Source of the DNA: a bacterium UBP3_UBA6266
GTDB lineage: Bacteria > Auribacterota > UBA6266
DNA: 18,834 bases
Assembly (NCBI GenBank): GCA_002440765.1
Contig: DJVC01000123.1
Span: 1-18,834 of the forward strand
Reading direction: 5' to 3'
Under the pieces are notes generated by a model. The model did not search any database. It was given only the letters and a program-made list of their open reading frames with translations, and was not told the DNA's origin. Position numbers and translations under genes: made by a program. Positions 1 to 9,000 of the stretch are shown here, piece after piece (position 1 is the stretch's first letter; every line of letters starts with the position of its first letter).

Positions 1-48
1 ATATGGAGACTCAATAAATTTTTAATGCCGGATATATTCTTTTCCAAT
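1..48. other. Sequence downstream of the giant gene
   Basis: Only 48 nt follow the stop codon of the giant gene before the window ends. I see no convincing hairpin terminator or start of another gene in it. Confidence 0.5.
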
Positions 49-3000
49 TTATAACACCTCCGCGTCATTGAAAGCAATACACGGCGTTAATTCGCCTAAA
101 GTAAATTTACCGGTGACGGAAGCTCTCAGATAAGATTTCTTCTTGATCTCGAATTTCAGCATTACAACCCTGAAAGCATTAAAATCACCGGTTGACAAAC
201 ATCTGCTGTTAAAAACAAGACTCCCTTTATTATCGGTGTAAAGGACCAAATTCCTGACATTGCCGAATACATCCACAAACGAAACTATGATTTCTGTCTT
301 TTGTTTTCTGAAATCATCAGGTATCTGCCAATTGATAAAAACATTTTTCCCGTCAAGATTAACAGGGTTCCCTTTTGCGTCGGTCAGGTCATAATATACG
401 GCATACCTGTCGCTCAGGTACAGGTCGGAGAGTTTCCTGGAATCAGGCTGCATCTTTCTCGTTATTTCAGGCGGGGCGACCATCCTGCTTTTCAGGTCTT
501 CAATTTTAAACTCTACTATTCCTTCCTGTGTTTTTTCTTTCTGCTCTTCGAATTTCGGTTTTTCAAGCCTCGCGTTATCTATCTCATATTTTTCCTTATC
601 CTTAATATTCCTCAAAGAATCGGATACTATCGAGAAACTTACTATTTTATCCGGCATAAAATGTTCGGCGGTAAATATGTTTTTCTCCATGTCAAGGGAA
701 TCAGGGGCAAACACGATCCGCGTAAAGAATTTACCTTTTTCCTTTTCATTCAGGGCATCAAGGTATTTCTGCCCCTCTATGACCCTCTGCATTATCCTTC
801 TTTTTCCCGAAGCGTCCTCAAAAATGAAACTCAACCCTTGCCTTCCCGGCATACCGGCAGCGATAAGGAATACAACTTCACTGCCTCTCAGGTCAAAGGG
901 AGAGCCTTTTTTATCCTTGGCGGAAACAAATTCATACTTAATTACAGTGTCAAGCCCCTCCGAAGAAGACTTAACAAGAGAGATGAGTTCCTTCTCTCCG
1001 GGGTTTAAATCATCATACAAATCTATAAAGTTATAGGCTTCCGCCTGTTCAAGAAGGATGTTCCTTGTGAACAGTATGTCATACTGGTAGTTTTCGGGCT
1101 GTTTTTTGATTTTCACAAATTCCCGGAAGTAAATTTTCCTGAACAGGTCAAACAGCATCGATATATATTTGCTTCTGCGCCTTATCTCTATCTCACTGAA
1201 ATTAGCGTCGTATTTCCCGTCCACAAGATCTTCCATTTCCTTGAAAAGCCTGCTCCTGAGCATTGTGGAAAGAGAAAACGGGTCATGAATTTCCCATATC
1301 TTCTCAACACCGGAAAAATCCACGCCGCTTTCCAGCGCCTTGTTGTATTCAACAAGCATCGATTCCCCTATCATATTTATCAATATATCATCTATATTCT
1401 TTATCTCATCTTCAGAAAACACACCGCCGATAGCCCCCATTACTATCCATGCCTGCCTCGCAAATTCTTCCGAACGGATAGCGACAGGCTCATCCGGATT
1501 TATCTCAGCAATGGGTTTTTCCCCTGAAAGTTCTTCAAATGTCAGACTTTTATCATAAATATAGAAGGAACGGCCCCTGTAATAATTGCCGTTTCCGTCC
1601 ATAGGTATCAACACGGAGTAAACAATGCCTCTTTCATCCATCATATTTACAATTGCCGTATTATCCCGATAGTAATATTTCCTGCTTACTCTCTCCCTGT
1701 CAAGCAGTCCGCCTTTCTCCACAATTTCGAGGATGGGCCCGACTTTCATCTCGGGGCTTTCAAAGAGCAGTTTTTTGCCGGTTTCGGTATCATAATCGAC
1801 TTTTTTAATGAGTTTCCTGCCTTTATATGTCTTAACTTCACTGACTTTCTTTGTGTCTCCCTCATAATCAATCTCTTTCCTTATTCCCGTGGTCATATCT
1901 ATCTCTCTGGAAAGCCTGTCCATCTCATCATATTTATATTCAGACAGCATCTGGATCTCATCAGTCAGCCTGCTTACATCGGTTATTTCGCCCGTAATCG
2001 GGTCTATAAGGTTCTGGGGTATATATACTTTTACGAAATCCCTCACGCCGTCAAAGAATTCAAATCCGCCTTTGCCGTAATATGACTGGCTGATGGAATA
2101 AAGTTTTGTCTCGGGATTCCTTTCCAGGTATACAGTCACATAGGAATCCGTATCCGGAATCTTCACTCTTCTTATATCCGGCTCATCTTCCGGATATTCA
2201 AATTTCCACTGGTCCCTCTCCTTGCCGCTGATAACCACTTTCATCCTTTCAAACGAATAGGAATCTTCCGCAAGATCAGTTATATATGCTATGCATCTCT
2301 GCCCTTCCTGCAGGGATTCTTCGGGATGAACCGGTTTGCCGTCCTTTCCGCTTCTTGTGGTCATCTCTATTATAACCTGCCGGTCGTTTACGGGATAATA
2401 CAGGAATTTATCGTATTCCAGCAGTTTCCCCTGTGTCCCGTCTTCATTCATTTCCCATTTCTTGCTGGCAAGAGGCATCCTGTTATAATCTATACCCGGG
2501 TACCTGTCTTCCCCTGCCCCGCTCAAAAATGCCACCGAATCCCATAATTCATTACCTTCTTCATCAATTTCATAGGTAAATTTCTGTATTGTCTTTTTAA
2601 GGAAATACCTGTTTTCCGTAACGAGATAGATATCTTCCTCTTCGGGGCTGTTTTGCCTGATCAATATAGATGTTTTTTCCGCCACCGGCGTTACGGCGCC
2701 TGTTTTCGGGTCAATCATAGTAAAATACTCCGTAACTGTGCCGTCTCCCTCATTGAACATCAAAGCGTCACACCTGTGTTTCAGCCCTTCTCCCTTCGAT
2801 AAAGGCACAGTAAAGATTTCCTGATAAAGAGGCTTGGCGTATATATCATAAAATCCGAATGATTTATTTATCTTTTTCGTATCCTGTTTTGTCTGCACTA
2901 TCCAGTTAAACCTGTCCGGCAATTTTAACTGATATACCCTTTCATAGCACGCCGAACAGTAAAATTTCGATTTTATGGAATCTGTCTCCCTGTCATAATA

Positions 3001-6000
3001 CACTTCCGCCGCTTTTTCATCATTGAAATCCATCAAAGACACGGGCTCCCTGTTTTTTTTCAAAACATTTTTATCTATGGTTACGAATTTATAAGACTGG
3101 GGCACAAAATGTTTTTTCCGTCCTTTTTCATCTTTATAAGCCCCGTTCGAATCAAGGGATATAACATCACCGAGAAAATCTTTGTGGACCACATAATTTT
3201 CGGTGATTTCAGGCTCTTTCCCGTCAACCGTAGTCCATTTTTCGATTACGGTGGTGCTGCCGTCTTCATGATAAAGGATGCCTTTGTCGACTATAAATAT
3301 CCTTATTATCTGTTCCGCCTGCTCATAATCGTAAAGAGGTTTTTCAAACAATTCGTCCGACTGCAGGAAATACCAGACGTCTTTGCTTCTGCTGTACCTG
3401 TCATAGACTATCCTGTGATACCTTTCCGCCGTAAGTTCTCCGTCCTTGTCATAAATCAGTGATTTCATTACGTCTTTATGGCTTTGTTTCCTGCCGTCGG
3501 ACATAGTCACCTCAGCTTCAGGCAAAAACTCATAAACCTCAATCTCCTTTTCAACGGCATCAAACATTACCTTATAATAAAGTTTTTCTTCCCTGTCCTC
3601 TATAATCCTGTGCTCTTCGGTAACAACAAAATCTTTCTTTTTCTCGTCATATTCCTGTTTTACATAGAATTTGTATAACGCCTCTTTGGGGAACCGGGCC
3701 GGATCGGGCTTATAAGAAAAATCTCCGGGGAAAATAAATTTTTCACCGTCAAACACGGTCCCGTCCCGCATAACCCGCGGTTTTGTCCTTTTGACCTCTT
3801 CTCCGTCCTTTTCGATAACACTGCTTTCCATTTTGATAGATTTAAACTCTTTCGGTCCGTCTGAATATTTAAATATCTCCGTCACAGAAGAATCCCTGTC
3901 ATATACGACTTTGACATCTCCCCACGGGAGCATTTCCTCATAACGTATTTTATGAAGAGGTGTAGGTACAAATGTGGGGCTCCCCTCCGCCCCGTACTGT
4001 ATAATAGTGCCTCCGACTTCCGTATAATTATGCCCGAGCCTGTCTCTTCCCGAACGGGTAATCATTTTAACACCGTCAACCATAACAAACCCGCCGAGTT
4101 TCATCCACGCGCCGGTGGAATAATCGCGGCACTCGACCTGTTCCCACGCATCCAGGCCCGTTTCCTTATCTACGCCCCTGTATATGTAAGTGCTTGTCAT
4201 CATCAGGCGTTTCTTCTCATCTTTCCGGCCCAGGCTGGAAACTATATATTCTTCTTCGTCTATCTCTATTATTTTTCTTCCCCTTTCATCTTTTTCTCCG
4301 GTTTCACGCGACTTATAAGCAGTCATGAACGTGTATCTCTCGGAAATACCGGAATCTTCTATGACCGATTCAACCAGGACATCCTTTCCGTAATCGGGCT
4401 GGAATTTTGAGTGGAGGCTCTGCCTGAACATCACTTTTCCGGACAGTATGTTATACCTTTCGCCTTCCATTCTTGTTACAGAATATGTTTTGCCTCCGGC
4501 ATCGGTATATTTATAGTTCGGCTCGAATTTATAGTATTCTTTCAGCACAGGCTCCGCAAACCCTTCGGTCGTAACCAATCCGTTAATCGATTTATTCAGC
4601 CCGGCTATCCACCCCTGAGAAAGTATTATCTCGCCTCTCTTATCAAAAAGGCTGACCCACGTCTCTTCGACTTTTCTGTTTGGCACTTCGTCTATGCTTA
4701 CCATCTCGCGTGAAACAGTGAGTTTCTCCTTATTTCTTTCTTTATAAAGGTAAACATCTTTTATTTTTTCGCCGAGTTTGTTGAATTCGCTTATGTCGAG
4801 CCTGTCGCCGAGTTTTACTAAGATGTTTGTCCCGTCCGGCACCTCGAATTTATAGTCGCGTATCTGTTCCGGTTCATTCCACTCCTGAAACAGCCACCCT
4901 TTGACTTTATGCGCGACAGGGTCAAAAAGGCCCTTATAAATTTTCCGGGGATTCCTTTCATCCCGGTAAAAAAGCATTATTTCGTTTGTCCTTTCATCAA
5001 CATAATAAATTATTTTTCTGCCTTCGGCATCTACGGAAGGAAACGCTTTTAAATGGCTGTTGGCAAGGTGCACAGCGTCAAAGAGAGGATAATCGAACCC
5101 TTCGATAAATTTCCCGTCCGGGCCCTTCATTATAGGTATTATCTCTTTCTGCATAAACGCAAGGTTTTCCTCAAAATCATCCTCTTCTATAATTCCTTCC
5201 GTAAGGCCGGCAAACATATCGAGCACAGCTACCGCGGTTATAGCTTCATAAGTGATCTTTTCCTCGACTTTTATCCTCTTTTCCAGTTCTTCAATCCTTG
5301 TCTCATCACTCAAACTCCTGTTCTTTTTCTTCAGTAACATTTCACGCTGCCGGATAAGATAACGCAGATATGCGGCCATCTCGTTCCGGTAAAACTCTTC
5401 CGTCCCGGGTTCAGGGATAAAATTCTGCCTGCAAATTCCTTTAATCTTTTCAAGTCGGCTTAAACTGCCGTCGAGTTCCGAAGGGGAGATGTTCTTCTCG
5501 TATATATACCTGAAAAACAAATCAAGCGCTATCGAATCACTTCTGCTGTCGGGTTCATACGGCCTGCCCATAACTGACGAAACTGTTCGGGCGACTTCAA
5601 CCCTGCTCGCTCTTTTCTGCTCGTTGGTCTGCGGCAGGCACACCCGGTCAATAAGATTCTCAAGCCGGACTCTCCATATCTCATAACCGGCTCCTCTTCT
5701 GCTTAATGTTTCAAACAACTCTTTAAGATGTTCCTTTACCTCATCGCTGACCATCGTCCGGCTTCTGTATCCGGCCCATGTGATATCTAAACTTCTTTCC
5801 AGGCAGACAAGGTAATCAGCCATCCCCAGGACATTGAAAAGGAGCGGATAAGAACCCTTCTCGGGGTTATTAACCTGCCCGGATTTCTCCTGGGTTGTCA
5901 GGGGATAGAAGAATGTTCCGAAAAAATCGGGAAAAACGGTATTAAGTTTCTTATAATCCCCGCTGCTCTTAACCTCAAGGGCCAAATCATTATACCTCTC

Positions 6001-9000
6001 TAAAACCACCGGAAGCCAGCTTACCGCCATCTTCATATGTTCGACGGCATCCGCCGTATTTTGAATCTTATGTATTCTGCATATATCGGTGAAAATCCGC
6101 GCCCATTCATTCTCCTCGATGATATCCACCGAAGACGGCCCGAGTATTCTCAGTATCTCCCCGACCAGCGAAATAAAAATACTGTCTTTTTCCCATTCCA
6201 TGTCAACGGCTTGAGCCTTGAAATCATCACCGGTGTATGGCCCGATTTTAATATTCAGTTCCGGCTCTTGCGTCCGGTTGAGAGCCGTATCGCCGGTTTC
6301 CCGCGCGGACACCAGGTCTATTCCCATGGATTTAAAAATCTCAGCCATCGCAACGCATCTGGTAAAATTATCTGTTGCGGCATCCCTGTAAGAATCATAC
6401 GCCTGCTCCCACTGCTCGAGAGAAACTATCAATTCATCCTCGGTCGTATCAAAACGCTTATACCTTTCCAGCACGGAAGAAAGATTCGCCTGCGCTTTAT
6501 CTAAAGCGTTTTTCCTGATATTGACGATTCTCATCCGGGTATCAACAGACTCCAGCTCTATTTCCAGCGTTCTTTTCACGGAATTCGCCTGGGAATCCAG
6601 TATTCTCATATTTTTCCCGTGCTCGACAGTAGCCTTTATGTTTTCCGAAGCCCTTTTACCCGCATCGAATATTGTCCACATCGCTGTCGCGCTCACATCT
6701 TTACTCTTTTCACTGCCGTCGTAAGAAACCCATTCGTCTTCCCTGTTTGTCACTATATCGGGCAGTGAAAACCATATTTCCACCGTAGGAATAAAGAAAT
6801 TCAGGAACGGATCGGTCGCAACGCAATTTGCACGGGATTCATCAAGATAAGCATTCATCATTTTCAGAGAAGGGTGTTTTTTTCTGTACTCTTTCCAGAT
6901 ATGGTCAAATTCGTTTTCAGCGACGGAATGGAGCTCAACAGGCTTCAGTGTCCCGTCCGGAAGTATATAAGCAAATTCACCCGTCTTTATCATATTGCCG
7001 ATAATATGCTCTTTTAATTTTTTCAGTCCGGTCTCAATATCGGCAAGTTCCCGTTCCTTATTAAATAAAAACAATCTTGCCCGGAAAAGCTTATCCTCGG
7101 TTGACGCATCTTTTGCGTCGCTAATCATGACGGCAGCTATCCCTATGCTTGACTTTAAAATGTCTATTTCTTTCCGCACCTGGCTTAACCTGCCGTTTTC
7201 CTGTTCATATTTCACGGCCAGGCCGACAATATTATTGACTTCGTCAATAAAAGCTTTCCCTTCTTCGGCCCCGGCCGCCTGGTACCTGCTGTCGGCGGCA
7301 TACCACCTGCCGATATCTTCGGCTATATTCACCCTCCATTTGCCGACCGCCTGGAATGTTTCATCCCACTTTTTCCTGTCTTCAGACCTGTATGATAATA
7401 ATATTCCGAGCCCGTCGCCAAGTCCGCTGATAAGGCTTTCCCATCTTTTAAAATCCTCCACGGAAGCCATCTCGGCCGCGGGCACAACATCGGATTGGCG
7501 CGCGAAAGCTCCGAGTAATTCGCCGGTATTGACAAAATAATCATTCTCAATCAGAGAACAGACAAATTCGTTATAAGCATTTCTTAAATTGTCGCCGGCA
7601 TCTATCAGCCTCGCTTTAGAGAAAAGTATGTCGTAAGGACTGATCATGCCTTCATTCAGGATATCAGCGGATTTCTCCTGGGAGCTTTTAAGCATTTCCG
7701 ATGAAAGGTCAAAATAATCTATACTTACCCTCAATTTCTCCGCTGCTTTACTCAAATCATACTTCCCGTCGTTTCTACTGTGGTAAAGACCGGTCATTTC
7801 CTGGTTTATCATGTTGTCCCATTTGCGGATTATATGTTTCTCTTTCCATACGTCGAAACCGAGTTTACGCACCGTGTCCATAACGTAATCGCTGAAATAA
7901 AAACCAAGGTCGAGTTTCTTTTCTCTCTTGCCGAGTTCGGACAGAGAAAAAAACGATTCAAGGCCGATTGTGCGGTCCCATTTAATCATGTTAAGTATCA
8001 TCTCCGCCTGCAGTTTCCTCAACCGCAGTATCTGAAGCCTCAGAACAGGATCAGGTTTTTCAACCGGCATATTGAAAGAATCCCTGTCTAATTTCTCAAA
8101 TTCCGTACCGGTAAGATGGGCTAATGTCTGTTTTGATATTTCAACATCTTTTCCGGCCTGAGACAGATTAATCCTGCTCACTTTCAGGCGCGACAGGCAA
8201 TCCAGTAAAGTCTCAGTGCCCTTATAGCGGTCCTTTTCCAGCGCTTTGAACGCGTCTTCCCATGCGTCGGAAGCAGCCGAAGCATTTTTTAATTTAAGTT
8301 CGGCATCTATATAATTCTGATACGCCTTCAGCGCGTCATACCGGAGATTCTGCCTTATATACTCGTTTTCCAGTTCGCTCACCCTGACATCAAGTTCCAG
8401 AAACTCTATAAGATACTTCCATCCCATGCCTTTTGTCTGGACCGAAGCAAGCGAGTTAAAACTGATGTCTCCCGCCTCAAAACTGACATAAGGCGTGATT
8501 TTGGACAATAAAACCAGGGGTTTCTGCTTTGCTTCCCATAATTTCAGGCGGGCTTCTTCAATATCTATTTTTGAAAGCGCAAGGTCTCCGACTTCTTCGG
8601 ATTCCCTGACAATGTCATCAAGGACATCAGTCAGTTTATATTCCCCGACAAATCTTTCTTCTTTTACCGGCAAATCGAGCAATTCCAGGTCCCGGAGCCT
8701 TACCTCATAATATGCTTTGGTCTCATTTAACGCGCAGACAGCCTCATCGCGCGCATTTCTGGCATCCATTACTTTCGAAGAATAAAGCACGGTGAAATCG
8801 GGAGGTAAAGAACCGGCCGCAAGTTTATCTTTTATTTTTTCGAGGCTTTCATCAAGCATATCCACATAAGAATCCATATCTTCTATAAGTGATTCAATCC
8901 GCGGCAAAGCGGTTTCGATAAGCTCTTTCTCTTCCCTGTATCTTTTTGAAGTTTCAAGATACTCCACCTGCTGCCTTCTCATCACCGTTCTTGCCATTTC

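Noticed and set aside
28..30. Lipoprotein reading of the giant protein's signal peptide (LPVC)
   Set aside because: Positions given are residues. Val before the Cys does not fit a lipobox, while VCA fits signal peptidase I cleavage after residue 31.
301..1008. 235-codon plus-strand open frame
   Set aside because: Lies wholly antisense to the giant gene; its product is low-complexity Phe/Tyr/Arg-rich with no domain and no ribosome site, as expected from the complement of a Lys/Glu-rich gene.
6995..7540. 181-codon plus-strand open frame, Ser-rich
   Set aside because: Antisense to OEP repeat R5; the Ser/Ala/Pro bias mirrors the codons of the helical minus-strand repeat.
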